A DNA stretch of 64,000 nt, taken from contig ONLH01000004.1 in NCBI GenBank assembly GCA_900318645.1, positions 53,600 to 117,599 on the forward strand. Reading direction: 5' to 3'. This stretch comes from an uncultured Prevotellaceae bacterium. Lineage in GTDB: Bacteria; Bacteroidota; Bacteroidia; Bacteroidales; Muribaculaceae. The position numbers and the translations under genes were made by a program. The notes below the pieces were generated by a model. The model ran no database searches, was not told the origin of the DNA, and was given only the letters and a program-made list of their open reading frames with translations. This document shows, in pieces, positions 38,866-47,797 of the stretch. Each line of letters begins with the position of its first letter. Position 1 is the stretch's first letter.

Positions 38866-39900
38866 ATGACATATCGCCGCTATGCTGTCACGATGCTCGC
38901 CCTGACAGTGCTGCTGGTGCTCTTGGCACTGGCTTGTCTCGTCTTTGGCTCAGTGGATATCCCTGCTGATAGGATTGTGGATATCCTGTCGGGGAAGGGT
39001 AGCGGTAACAGGGCTTGGGACATCATCATCCTGCAGTCGCGCATCCCCATGATTGCCACGGCAGCGCTTGCGGGAGCAGCACTCTCCATCTCGGGCCTGC
39101 TGTTGCAGACGACCTTCAACAACCCGCTGGCGGGACCCTCGATTCTGGGCGTATCATCGGGTGCCGGCTTGGGTGTCGCCATCGTCATTCTTGCATTGGG
39201 TGGCTCGTTGGGCGGCTTGCTGGGCGAGAACATCGGGAGCTATATGGCTATCCTCGTGGGTGCTCTGTTGGGTGCAGGTGTAGTATTGACGGTACTCATC
39301 GCATTCTCAGCTATCGTTCGCAGTAATACGATGTTGCTCATCATCGGTATCCTCGTCAGCTACCTCACGTCCAGTGTCGTGCAGTTGCTTAATTCGGTGG
39401 CGACCGAGGAAGGCGTGCACAATTATGTGGCTTGGGGATTCGGTAATTTTTCGGGTGTCAGTGCGGCACAGATGCCGATTTATGCTGGCATCATCATCCT
39501 TGCGCTCATCGGATCGGCGCTCATGGTCAAGCCGTTGAACGCCATGTTGTTGGGAACGCGCTATGCCCGCAATCTGGGTATCAATGTGTCTCGCTCCCGC
39601 AACATCTTGTTACTTATCACTGGTGTCTTGACTGCTGTAGTGACGGCCTTTTGCGGCCCCATCGGTTTTATTGGTCTTGTCGTGCCTCACATCGCCCGCA
39701 TGTCGCTTGGCACGAGTAACCATAGCCGATTGGTGCCTGCCACCATCCTGGCGGGTGCCGATATCGCCCTGCTGTGTGCCCTGGCAAGCGTCTGCAATCC
39801 CCATGGCATCATTCCCATCAATGCCATCACACCCATTATCGGCGTGCCCATCATCCTGTACATTATCATTAATCGACGTCGCATCCAATACTTCAACTGA
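38866..39900 (+). CDS. FecCD-family ABC permease
   Basis: A 344-residue integral membrane permease with about ten helices. Signatures: LRLPR-like QSRIPMIATAALAGAALSISG, NNPLAGPSILGVSSGAGLG and GPIGFIGLVVPHIAR. The ATG at 38866 lies 7 bp after the binding-protein stop and gives the usual N-terminus (MTYRRYAVTMLAL). The stop overlaps the ATPase start by one base (ATGA-type overlap). Confidence 0.94.
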   Translation: MTYRRYAVTMLALTVLLVLLALACLVFGSVDIPADRIVDILSGKGSGNRAWDIIILQSRIPMIATAALAGAALSISGLLLQTTFNNPLAGPSILGVSSGAGLGVAIVILALGGSLGGLLGENIGSYMAILVGALLGAGVVLTVLIAFSAIVRSNTMLLIIGILVSYLTSSVVQLLNSVATEEGVHNYVAWGFGNFSGVSAAQMPIYAGIIILALIGSALMVKPLNAMLLGTRYARNLGINVSRSRNILLLITGVLTAVVTAFCGPIGFIGLVVPHIARMSLGTSNHSRLVPATILAGADIALLCALASVCNPHGIIPINAITPIIGVPIILYIIINRRRIQYFN

Positions 39901-40685
39901 TGAACAACGATAACGCTATCTATACCACCCATGACCTCGCCGTCGGCTACCGTAACGGCAAGAGTACTGTGACCCTGCTTAGTGGTCTGAACCTCACACT
40001 TGAAAAAGGAAAACTCGTCGCCCTCCTCGGGCAGAATGGTGCAGGCAAATCGACTCTGCTGCGCGCGCTTACTTGTGACGAGCGCCCGCTGGAAGGTACT
40101 ATTGAGGTAGCAGGTCGCAATTTGCTCGACATGAGCCAGAAGGAACGCTCGCGCATTATAGGTCTCGTCTCGACCGAGCGCATCCAGGCGGGGGCACTCA
40201 CTGTTACCGAGCTCGTCGGCTTGGGACGACAGCCCCACACGGGGTTCCTGGGGCGACTTGATGACGAGGATCGCAAAATCGTTCAGCAGTCTATGGAAGA
40301 TGCAGGCATCATCAACAAAGCTGGTGACTACATGGCATCATTGAGTGATGGCGAGCGGCAGAAGGCGATGATTGCCCGTGCATTGGCCCAGCAGACACCC
40401 ATCATCATCCTTGATGAGCCGACAGCTTTCCTCGACGTCGCCAGCCGCATTGAGACGATGCGCCTGCTGCAGACCCTTGCCCACGACCGCGGAAAGGCCG
40501 TCCTGCTCTCCAGTCATGACATTTCCCAGTCCCTGATGCTTGCCGACGAATTGTGGCTCATCACCACCGACCGCCAAGTTCTCACCGGCGCCCCCACCGA
40601 CCTCATCAAGGACGGTGCCATGGACCACCTCTTCGAGAACCGTTCCATCCACTTCAATCCCACCATCCTCGACTACTCCTTCTGA
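39900..40685 (+). CDS. ABC-importer ATPase (FepC/BtuD type)
   Basis: A 261-residue ATPase powering the importer. Walker A GQNGAGKST (44-52), signature LSDGE (148-152, with D in place of the usual G), Walker B IIILDEP (168-174) and switch His in LLSSHDISQS. Translationally coupled to the permease gene. It closes the importer operon. Confidence 0.95.
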   Translation: MNNDNAIYTTHDLAVGYRNGKSTVTLLSGLNLTLEKGKLVALLGQNGAGKSTLLRALTCDERPLEGTIEVAGRNLLDMSQKERSRIIGLVSTERIQAGALTVTELVGLGRQPHTGFLGRLDDEDRKIVQQSMEDAGIINKAGDYMASLSDGERQKAMIARALAQQTPIIILDEPTAFLDVASRIETMRLLQTLAHDRGKAVLLSSHDISQSLMLADELWLITTDRQVLTGAPTDLIKDGAMDHLFENRSIHFNPTILDYSF

Positions 40686-41065
40686 TAGCTCTAATAGCTA
40701 TTAATGGCCATGACTATTCAGCAGGAATTCATGAATAATTCATGGCCATTCATGTTGAAATGCTGTTTTAGTCTTTTCTTTCAAAAAGTTATTTGTTTAA
40801 GTGACATGTATAGATGTCTAATATACAGGAAATCAATGATTTATATTTATTGAGTTTATTGTTTTCCGTGGGAATGGTATTGTCTCTCTATGTATCTCTG
40901 AAAAAGCATAGTTGTTTCAGTTGTTTTAGTTGCTGTGTAAATATTAGATAATCAGCGATTTGTATCCTTTTTTCGTTATCTGGTGAGTTCACATTGTTGG
41001 CTGAAAATTTGGTCAATTCAAGAGTTTGTAGTACCTTTGCACTACAAACCAATTACTAACAACTT
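40686..41065. other. Gene-free stretch with nested inverted repeat
   Basis: No gene. AATGGCCATGA (40703-40713) pairs with TCATGGCCATT (40740-40750), and ATTCA/TGAAT pair inside it; this may be the importer operon's terminator although no T-run follows. The rest is AT-rich up to the next promoter. Confidence 0.5.
41008..41048 (+). promoter_or_regulatory. Promoter with palindrome around the -7 box
   Basis: TTTG (41008-41011), 20 bases, TACCTTTG (41032-41039). The perfect inverted repeat TTTGTAGT (41025-41032) / ACTACAAA (41041-41048) encloses the -7 box. It could be an operator or a 5' hairpin. Confidence 0.65.
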
Positions 41066-41476
41066 ATGCTAAGACGATTTTTTTTAGCGCTTGCTGTTGT
41101 GATTGCTGTGTCTGCCGTAGGGCAGGATTATAAACTGCACGCTACCAAATATCACCCTGGACAGGGTGGTGCTGGTTGGGTAACAGCAAGCGGAGACCGA
41201 ATCAATTATGATAAGTTGAAAAACTATCAGATTCGATGGGTCGCTCTCTCGCATGACATGTTTAACTTTAACCAACATGGCTTCAAAATGGGCGACGTGA
41301 TTATTGTGGAGAGTGAGACGACTCCATCTCTCAATGGTGAATGGGTCGTGAAGGACAAGATGGGAAAGCGCCTGCGCAAACGCATCGACTTCCTCACTCC
41401 GCGAGGTGACAAGTACAACTTCCGTAACGGAGCGGTCACCATTCGCAAGAAAGCCTGTAGAAAACATGAGCAATAA
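41066..41476 (+). CDS. Small exported double-psi beta-barrel-like protein
   Basis: A 136-residue protein with signal peptide (MLRRFFLALAVVIAVSAVGQ). ATKYHPGQ, WVALSHDM, KMGDVIIVES, GEWVVKDKM and RLRKRIDFL follow the order of 3D/RlpA-like double-psi barrels, a fold used in peptidoglycan lytic or binding proteins. The aspartates typical of active lytic members are only partly present, so activity is uncertain. Monocistronic. Confidence 0.65.
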   Translation: MLRRFFLALAVVIAVSAVGQDYKLHATKYHPGQGGAGWVTASGDRINYDKLKNYQIRWVALSHDMFNFNQHGFKMGDVIIVESETTPSLNGEWVVKDKMGKRLRKRIDFLTPRGDKYNFRNGAVTIRKKACRKHEQ

Positions 41477-41483
41477 TTGCTCA
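41467..41483 (+). terminator. Hairpin over the stop codon of the barrel gene
   Basis: TGAGCAA-TAA-TTGCTCA; the stop codon TAA forms the loop. Flanking ACA/TGT extends the pairing with a bulge. Confidence 0.4.
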
Positions 41484-41526
41484 TCATGTTGACTACTTAT
41501 TGGGCTAATGAACTTTGAATAAGAAT

Positions 41527-41550
41527 GAATCCTTTACGAGAAGAGGATTC
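41527..41550 (-). terminator. Possible hairpin downstream of the GH20 gene
   Basis: GAATCCT and AGGATTC with a 10-base loop, 70 bases after the leftward hexosaminidase stop. Confidence 0.3.
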
Positions 41551-41619
41551 TTTGAAGAAATGATCAGGACGGGACAGATTACCTCTGCCTCGTCCTGGTT
41601 GTTTCTATCCGATAGGTCT

Positions 41620-43647
41620 TTACTTGACGATGACCTCATCGGTAAAGATCCAAGAACGGTCGTCGTGGGATGTGGCCATGATGCGCAGGTAGCGCGTCTT
41701 GGCTTTGCCGTTCCATTGCCAGGTGTGGAAGGAGAGCCCCTGTCGCAGGTCTTTCTCGCTGGTCTGCCTGTAGAGCTCCTTCCAATGCTTGCTGTCGTTG
41801 CTGCACTCGATCACCATCAGTGCCGGCAGATAGATGTCCGGTCCCGCATTCTGCATGAAGTCCATGCTGATGCTACCGATGTCGGTGCGCTTCCCCAGGT
41901 CGATGACCACGTTCACACAGCTGTCGCCAATGAAGCCCTGCCAGCGACCGTCGCTATATTGCCAGCCGCCGCGCAGGCCGTCGGTCAATGTTGTCACGCC
42001 CTCGGCGGGGTAGTAGCGGTTATAGTTGCGCAGGTAGGTGACTTGGGCATACTCGGCCTTGTGTGGCCAGGTGACCTTGCTCTCGGGGCGTTCGCCCACT
42101 TCCTGGGTCAAGTCAAAGGCGTTGACGCCACGGTTGATGAGCGAGGCGGTAAAACTGGTTGCACGTTCACGTATGTTCTGGCTCGTTGTGCCTCGCCAGG
42201 CAACCTCGGCAATGGCAAGCAGGCGGGGGTAGAGGCGGTTCTCAACTGACGGTCCGTCGACGACATACTCGGTCCACAAGCATGCCTGAACGCCCTTGAT
42301 GTGCTGTTGCTGGCTGTCATCAAGCGCCGCTAACGGGTCAAATGATGCAACCTGGTCAAAGGGAAGGTAGCTCCAGTCGAGGGCCGTGCCCGTGGGGGCA
42401 TCCTGATTGCGGTTCAGGTAGCAATGGCTATTGGGAGCCATGATTACGTCATAGCCGTTCTCGATAGCCTGGCGGGCGTAATCGGCATTGCGCCAGACCA
42501 TGGCGGTCTTGGCTGGAGATGCGGCATTGCCGTTGGCGATGATCTCGTCCCAGCCGATGAGTTTGCGGCCATGCTCATTGAGGTAGACGTTCACACGAGA
42601 GATGAGGTCGGCCTGGAGGTCTGCAACCTTGTCGCTGCACAGCTGCTTGAGGTGGTCTTGACACCGTTGACATGTCTTCCATGCCGTCATGTTGGCCTCG
42701 TCACCGCCGATGTGGATATACTGTGACGGGAACAGTTCCATCACCTCATCAAGGACACCGCACAGGAACTCAAAAGTCTTCTCGTTGCTGGGGCACAGGT
42801 CACCGCTGTTCATGCCGCGGATGACGGCACCGTCTGGTGTCTGGCTGAGGGCTCCCGTGTCGGACTGGCATGCCAGCTCGGGATAGACGGCGAGCACTTC
42901 CTCGCTGTGTCCGGGCATCTCGATTTCGGGGATAATGGTAATACCGCGTTCAGCGGCATAGCCAATGAGCTCGCGCATCTGGTCCTTGCTGTAGTAGTAG
43001 CCGTATGCACCCTGGGCCGGCTTGCCCTTGCGTGTATCCACAAATGTGCGGTCACGCCGTGTCCACCATTCGGTCCAGTCGTTCTGTGTGCGCCAGGCGG
43101 CAATCTGGGTGAGCAACGGGTAACGGTCAATCTGCAATCGCCACCCGGCAGCGTCGGTCAGGTGCAGGTGAAGTCGGTTCAGTTTCATGCTGGCCATGAT
43201 ATCGATCTGGCGCTTGAGGCAATCCATGTCAAAGTAGTGCCTGGACACGTCAATCATGCAGCCGCGCCACTCAAAGCGGGGGGCGTCGCTGATGTCGCAG
43301 CAGGGCAGTTCCCCGTTGCTTGCCAGCAGTTTGAGCGTTTGTCCGGCATGGATGAAGCCCGCCTTGTCGTTGGCCGAAATCAGCAGGGTGTCGGGGCTGA
43401 CGTGCAGCCGGTATCCCTCGGGGGGCATCTCTTCCTGCCAGATGATGCACACGCGGCTCGCCGCCTCATCGGGCATGGCAGTAAAGTCTTGCAGATAGAT
43501 GTTCTGTGCCAGTTCGGGGCAGTTGTTCTCGATTCGCATAGGGATGGCAAAATCATAGCTGCCGTTCTCCCATTGCACATGTTGAGGCATGGGGACAAGA
43601 ATCTGTGCTGCCGTGACAGCGCTGGTAAGGATACTCAGGATGCTCAT
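41620..43647 (-). CDS. GH20 beta-N-acetylhexosaminidase
   Basis: A 675-residue glycosidase removing terminal GlcNAc/GalNAc, probably from host glycans or cell-wall fragments. An N-terminal GH20b-like domain (about 15-120) precedes the TIM barrel: FEWRGCMIDVSRHY, NRLHLHLTD, EIEMPGHSEE and the catalytic pair Asp316-Glu317 in HIGGDEAN. A C-terminal beta-sandwich (about 540-675, IDLGKRTDIGSISMDF) resembles F5/8-type carbohydrate-binding modules. The leader is short (MSILSILTSAVTAAQ), but no better start is in frame. It heads leftward, downstream of two S41 protease genes. Confidence 0.93.
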   Translation of the reverse strand: MSILSILTSAVTAAQILVPMPQHVQWENGSYDFAIPMRIENNCPELAQNIYLQDFTAMPDEAASRVCIIWQEEMPPEGYRLHVSPDTLLISANDKAGFIHAGQTLKLLASNGELPCCDISDAPRFEWRGCMIDVSRHYFDMDCLKRQIDIMASMKLNRLHLHLTDAAGWRLQIDRYPLLTQIAAWRTQNDWTEWWTRRDRTFVDTRKGKPAQGAYGYYYSKDQMRELIGYAAERGITIIPEIEMPGHSEEVLAVYPELACQSDTGALSQTPDGAVIRGMNSGDLCPSNEKTFEFLCGVLDEVMELFPSQYIHIGGDEANMTAWKTCQRCQDHLKQLCSDKVADLQADLISRVNVYLNEHGRKLIGWDEIIANGNAASPAKTAMVWRNADYARQAIENGYDVIMAPNSHCYLNRNQDAPTGTALDWSYLPFDQVASFDPLAALDDSQQQHIKGVQACLWTEYVVDGPSVENRLYPRLLAIAEVAWRGTTSQNIRERATSFTASLINRGVNAFDLTQEVGERPESKVTWPHKAEYAQVTYLRNYNRYYPAEGVTTLTDGLRGGWQYSDGRWQGFIGDSCVNVVIDLGKRTDIGSISMDFMQNAGPDIYLPALMVIECSNDSKHWKELYRQTSEKDLRQGLSFHTWQWNGKAKTRYLRIMATSHDDRSWIFTDEVIVK

Positions 43648-43708
43648 ATGTCGTCGTTTAATAAGGATAATAATCTTTCTATGAGAATGCGCACAGCTGT
43701 GTGAGTGG

Positions 43709-45328
43709 TCATTCGGTAATCGGGAAGGCCGCCTTGTGTTTACTCAGTGCCCTGAGTGCCGTTTGGACGATATTGTCGTTACGGTTCACGATGGAAGAGT
43801 ATCCTTCTGGGCCGAAGATGTCATGAGCGATGATTGACTTTATCTTGGTCAAGATCCTATTACGGGATTTGTTGATATAGTACCATCGCGGTGCTATGCC
43901 GTTGGCTGCGGCATATTCGGCAAATTCTTTGATGATGTCGTTATCAATCGGCGTCGTGCGTAAGAATTGCTTGTAGTCGCTCATCGCCTCAAGGGTCGTG
44001 CGGTTCTTCTCGCAATAAGTGAAGGCAAAACGCTGTAACAGGCCGTTATTTTCAACATCGATGTAGTAACCGGTGATTCCTGTCGTGTCGCGTGCGACAA
44101 AGTAGTCGGGGATGATGCCACCACCGCCATAGACCGTGCGGCCATGGAGTGTGGTGAATACCTGGCTCTTGTCAATCCTCATGCTGTCTCGGTTGTAGAG
44201 TTCGCCGTGCTTGAAGCGCTCCAGCAGTTCGTCATCATAGTAGCGGGCGTCATGATGCTTGTAGTCCTTCTGGATGCAACGGCCGCTGGGGGTGTAGTAG
44301 CGTGCTACGGCAAGTCGGATGATACTGCTGTCAGGAAGGATAAAGTCATTCTGTACCAATCCCTTGCCAAAGGAGCGACGACCCACGATGATGGCACGGT
44401 CATTATCCTGGAGCGCACCAGCAAAAATCTCACTGGCACTGGCGCTGTACTCGTCGATAAGGACTGCAAGCTCGACATTTTGGAATGACCCTTTTCCATC
44501 ACTCTTGTATGGACGGTTATACTGTTTGTGCCTGCCGCGTGTGGAAACGATGGGTTGTCCTGCCGACAAGAACTCGTTGGCCATGAGGACCGCTATTTCC
44601 ATATAACCGCCACCATTACCTCTCAGGTCAATGATGAAGCGCTTTGCGCCTTGGTTCTGCAGTTGGGTTAAAGCCTGCACAAATTCTTCATAGGTGTTGC
44701 GCTCAAACTGGTTGACCTTGACATACCCCGTGTTCCTGTCAAGCAAGTAGTGGGAATCGAGGGTTTTCTTTATGATCTTGTTGCGCGTCACTGTGAAGTC
44801 GAGAACATTGGGATAGCCATGGCGTTGCACGCTCAACGTGAGCTTGCTCCCATTGGGGCCGCTCAAGAGCTTGAAGACTTCGCCTGGGTTTTTCTTGATA
44901 TTGGCGGTTGGTCGCCCGTCAATCTTCACAATACAGTCACCAGGCAGGATGCCAGCAATATCGCTGGGACCAGCGGGAACAATACATTCGACATGGATTG
45001 TGTCATTGAAGTTGATGAGGACAATGCCGATGTCAGGAATTACTCCGTCAGGATGATCCTTGGTGATTCTGGAATATTGGGGCTCGAAGTAACTAGTGTG
45101 GGGGTCAAGTCCTCTTAGGATGAGGGGAATATTCCTTTCCATGAGGCTGTCCAAGTCCACGTCGTCCACATATTCTTGTGCGACAAGGTCCAGAATGGCT
45201 TTTACTTTAGGGTCATCGCCATCAGGCCTTTCTGCCGAATTCAAGACATGCCGATCAATAATAAAGCCCGCCACAAACGCGATCAGAGCGATGGCGATAG
45301 TCAACCAGATGGGCGTGCTTTTTCTCAT
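43709..45328 (-). CDS. S41-family C-terminal processing protease, copy 2
   Basis: A 539-residue CtpA-like protease with an N-terminal membrane anchor, a PDZ domain (about 85-175, GDCIVKIDGRP) and a catalytic core. The Ser/Lys dyad lies in SASASEIFAG and RRSFGKGLVQ. It is the same length as, and closely similar to, the upstream gene, a clear tandem duplication. Probable periplasmic processing or quality-control protease. Confidence 0.93.
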   Translation of the reverse strand: MRKSTPIWLTIAIALIAFVAGFIIDRHVLNSAERPDGDDPKVKAILDLVAQEYVDDVDLDSLMERNIPLILRGLDPHTSYFEPQYSRITKDHPDGVIPDIGIVLINFNDTIHVECIVPAGPSDIAGILPGDCIVKIDGRPTANIKKNPGEVFKLLSGPNGSKLTLSVQRHGYPNVLDFTVTRNKIIKKTLDSHYLLDRNTGYVKVNQFERNTYEEFVQALTQLQNQGAKRFIIDLRGNGGGYMEIAVLMANEFLSAGQPIVSTRGRHKQYNRPYKSDGKGSFQNVELAVLIDEYSASASEIFAGALQDNDRAIIVGRRSFGKGLVQNDFILPDSSIIRLAVARYYTPSGRCIQKDYKHHDARYYDDELLERFKHGELYNRDSMRIDKSQVFTTLHGRTVYGGGGIIPDYFVARDTTGITGYYIDVENNGLLQRFAFTYCEKNRTTLEAMSDYKQFLRTTPIDNDIIKEFAEYAAANGIAPRWYYINKSRNRILTKIKSIIAHDIFGPEGYSSIVNRNDNIVQTALRALSKHKAAFPITE

Positions 45329-45344
45329 TCAATAAGTGGAGGTG

Positions 45345-46964
45345 TCAGTCGGTAATCGGGAAGGCTGCCTTGTGTTTGTTCATTGCCTTGAGGGCTTCTT
45401 GAACCGTTTTGTCACTACGGTTCAGGATAGGATAGAAGGCCTGACTGCCAAAGATGTCTCGGGCAATCAATGCCTTCAGGTTAGTCGTGATCACTCCTTG
45501 GGATTGGTTGATATAATACCAGCGTGGTGTGACGCCGTTGGCCGCAGCAAAGTCGGCAAAGTCTTTAATCAGCACGTCATCGCTGGGCGCCAAGCGCAGG
45601 AACTGCATGTAGTCGTCCATCTTGCTAAGCGACGAGCGGTTGTTGTTGCAGTAGTTGAAGGCATAGCGTTGCAGCAGGCCAGCGTTGGCAACCTCGATAT
45701 AATAGCTTGATATGCCAGCCGTGTCTCGGGCTACAAATATGTCGGGCACGATACCACCGCCACCATAGACTGTGCGGCCATTGAGGGTGGTGAATACCTG
45801 GCTCTTGTCAATCTTCATGCTGTCGCGACTGTACAACTCGCCGTGAGCGTAGCGGTCGATGAGCTCTTTCTCATAGTCGAGCACCCCTTCCTTGTAATCC
45901 TTCTGGATGCATCGGCCACTAGGCGTATAATAGCGCGCAGTGGTCAAGCGGATGGCACTGCTGTCGGGCAGGACAAACTCTTTCTGTACCAGTCCCTTGC
46001 CGAAGGAGCGACATCCCACGATCAAGCCGCGGTCATTGTCCTGCATGGCACCAGCAAAGATCTCGCTGGCACTGGCACTGAACTCGTCAATGAGTACTGT
46101 GACCTCGGCGTCCTGGAACGAACCGTTGCCGTCGCTCCACACCTCACCGTCGTCGCGCTTGTAGCGGCCCTTGGTAAAGACGATGAGCTGGCCTTCGGGC
46201 AGGAATTCATTAGCCATGAGCACAGCCATCTCCATGAAGCCGCCACCGTTGCCGCGCAGGTCGATCATATAGCGCTTGGCGCCATCTTCTTGCAGGCTGG
46301 CCATGGCGGTGATGAACTCGTCATAGGTGTGTCTTCCGAACTGGTTGATCTTGATATAGCCGGTGTTCTTGTCGATCATGTAGTAGGCGTCAACGGTGTT
46401 GACTGGGATGTCGCCACGGGTGACGGTGAAGGTGAGGGTCTTGCTGGTGTTTTGGCGCTTGATACCCAGTTTCACCTTAGTGCCCTTGTCGCCGCGCAAG
46501 CGTTTCATGACATCGCCGTTAGTGATTTTTGGACCGGTTGCTATGCTGTCGTCAATCATGACGATTTTGTCACCTGCCATGAGACCTACTTTCTCACTGG
46601 GACCTCCAGGAATGACTTCCACCACGCCGATGGTGTCGTTGACCAGTACAAACGAGATGCCGATGCCGCTGAACGATCCGTTCAGGTCGTCGGTTGCCGC
46701 TTTCAGGTCCTCGGCACTGAAGTAGCTCGTATGCGGGTCGAGATTGCTCAATATCTCTGGGATGCTCATTTCGATGAGGTCCTTGAGGTTGGTCGTATCG
46801 ACATAATCTTGAGCAATCAGGTTAAGGATGGCGTTGAGTTTGCGGTCGTTTTCGGCAACAGGCTTGTTGACGGTAAAACGACTACCGATAAAGATGCCCA
46901 CCACCACCGCCAATGCTATGGCGAGGGGTAACCAGATGGGTTGACGTGTGGACTTCGGCTTCAT
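45345..46964 (-). CDS. S41-family C-terminal processing protease, copy 1
   Basis: A 539-residue paralogue of the next gene: N-terminal anchor (LPLAIALAVVVGIFIGSRF), PDZ (GDKIVMIDDS), catalytic SASASEIFAG and CRSFGKGLVQ, and the same C-terminal extension ending HKAAFPITD. Only 16 bp separate its stop from copy 2. Both active sites are intact, so neither copy looks like a pseudogene. Confidence 0.94.
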   Translation of the reverse strand: MKPKSTRQPIWLPLAIALAVVVGIFIGSRFTVNKPVAENDRKLNAILNLIAQDYVDTTNLKDLIEMSIPEILSNLDPHTSYFSAEDLKAATDDLNGSFSGIGISFVLVNDTIGVVEVIPGGPSEKVGLMAGDKIVMIDDSIATGPKITNGDVMKRLRGDKGTKVKLGIKRQNTSKTLTFTVTRGDIPVNTVDAYYMIDKNTGYIKINQFGRHTYDEFITAMASLQEDGAKRYMIDLRGNGGGFMEMAVLMANEFLPEGQLIVFTKGRYKRDDGEVWSDGNGSFQDAEVTVLIDEFSASASEIFAGAMQDNDRGLIVGCRSFGKGLVQKEFVLPDSSAIRLTTARYYTPSGRCIQKDYKEGVLDYEKELIDRYAHGELYSRDSMKIDKSQVFTTLNGRTVYGGGGIVPDIFVARDTAGISSYYIEVANAGLLQRYAFNYCNNNRSSLSKMDDYMQFLRLAPSDDVLIKDFADFAAANGVTPRWYYINQSQGVITTNLKALIARDIFGSQAFYPILNRSDKTVQEALKAMNKHKAAFPITD

Positions 46965-46980
46965 TATTGTGTCTTCTGTT

Positions 46981-47029
46981 TTTTAAGTTCTCAGTTTTCA
47001 ATTGTTAGAAGAACTCCTGACTTCTAACT
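46981..47029. repeat. Heptad array (7 units) between dCMP deaminase and S41 gene
   Basis: Degenerate 7-mers TTTTAAG, TTCTCAG, TTTTCAA, TTGTTAG, AAGAACT, CCTGACT, TCTAACT. The deaminase stop (46998-47000) lies inside, so the last residues of the enzyme are repeat-encoded. Confidence 0.65.
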
Positions 47030-47540
47030 CTCTTGCAACTTCCTGGTAATGGCTCTCACTGTTGTCACTGGTAATGGTTACCGGTTCGTATTGGCCATTG
47101 TGATGCCACAGGTGGACAATCTCGATACCGGCACGGCACAACAGGTCAACGCCGTCGTGCATGCGGTAATACTCGCCGAACACGATGCGGCGGATTCCAG
47201 CCTGGATGATGAGTTTGCTGCACTCCATGCAGGGCGAGGTGGTGACGTAGAGTGTCGCACCGTCACTGCTGTTGTTGCTGCGGGCTACTTTGGTGATGGC
47301 ATTGGCCTCGGCATGAAGAACGTAGGGCTTGGAGCGATCGCCTCCCTCTTCTTCACAAATGTTCTCAAAGCCTGCCGGCGTGCCATTGTAGCCGTCACTG
47401 ATGATCATCTTGTCCTTGACCAGCAATGCGCCCACCTGGCGGCGACGGCAATAGGAGTTTTCGGCCCAAATCTGTGTCATGCGCAGGTATCTGGAGTCGA
47501 GCAACAGCTGTTTTTTTTCGTGAGCGTCCATGTGTTTCAA
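46998..47540 (-). CDS. Deoxycytidylate (dCMP) deaminase-like protein
   Basis: A 180-residue zinc-dependent deaminase (ComEB/dCMP type) converting dCMP to dUMP for dTTP synthesis. The zinc site is HAEANAI plus SPCMEC, with NGTPAGFENICEE in between as in dCMP deaminases. The second Met (MDAHEKKQ) is a likely alternative start. The final residues VRSSSNN come from a heptad repeat. Confidence 0.92.
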   Translation of the reverse strand: MKHMDAHEKKQLLLDSRYLRMTQIWAENSYCRRRQVGALLVKDKMIISDGYNGTPAGFENICEEEGGDRSKPYVLHAEANAITKVARSNNSSDGATLYVTTSPCMECSKLIIQAGIRRIVFGEYYRMHDGVDLLCRAGIEIVHLWHHNGQYEPVTITSDNSESHYQEVARELEVRSSSNN

Positions 47541-47550
47541 TTTTAATCTG

Positions 47551-47558
47551 CAAAGTTA
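47551..47558 (-). promoter_or_regulatory. -7 box of the dCMP deaminase gene
   Basis: TAACTTTG on the minus strand, 10 bases before the start codon. Confidence 0.5.
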
Positions 47559-47797
47559 GTCATTTTTTTCCTATATATGTACCTTCAATCCTTTTTCTCA
47601 AAAAAATGAGCATGAATTTTTTATTTTTCTTCGCATAGGGTACAAAATGGCGATGGAATGTGCCCGATAAATGTAAAAAAATGTGACAATGCCACTGTTT
47701 TTGGTTAAATCGTTCTAATGGATGCAACATTTTTGCCTTTTTCACGTCTATATAGAATGAAACAAGTGAAAAGAACATAACAGTAATCATTTGTAAT

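Noticed and set aside
42907-43704. A 265-codon plus-strand frame
   Set aside because: It is the shadow of the GH20 gene, where the active-site motifs are on the minus strand.
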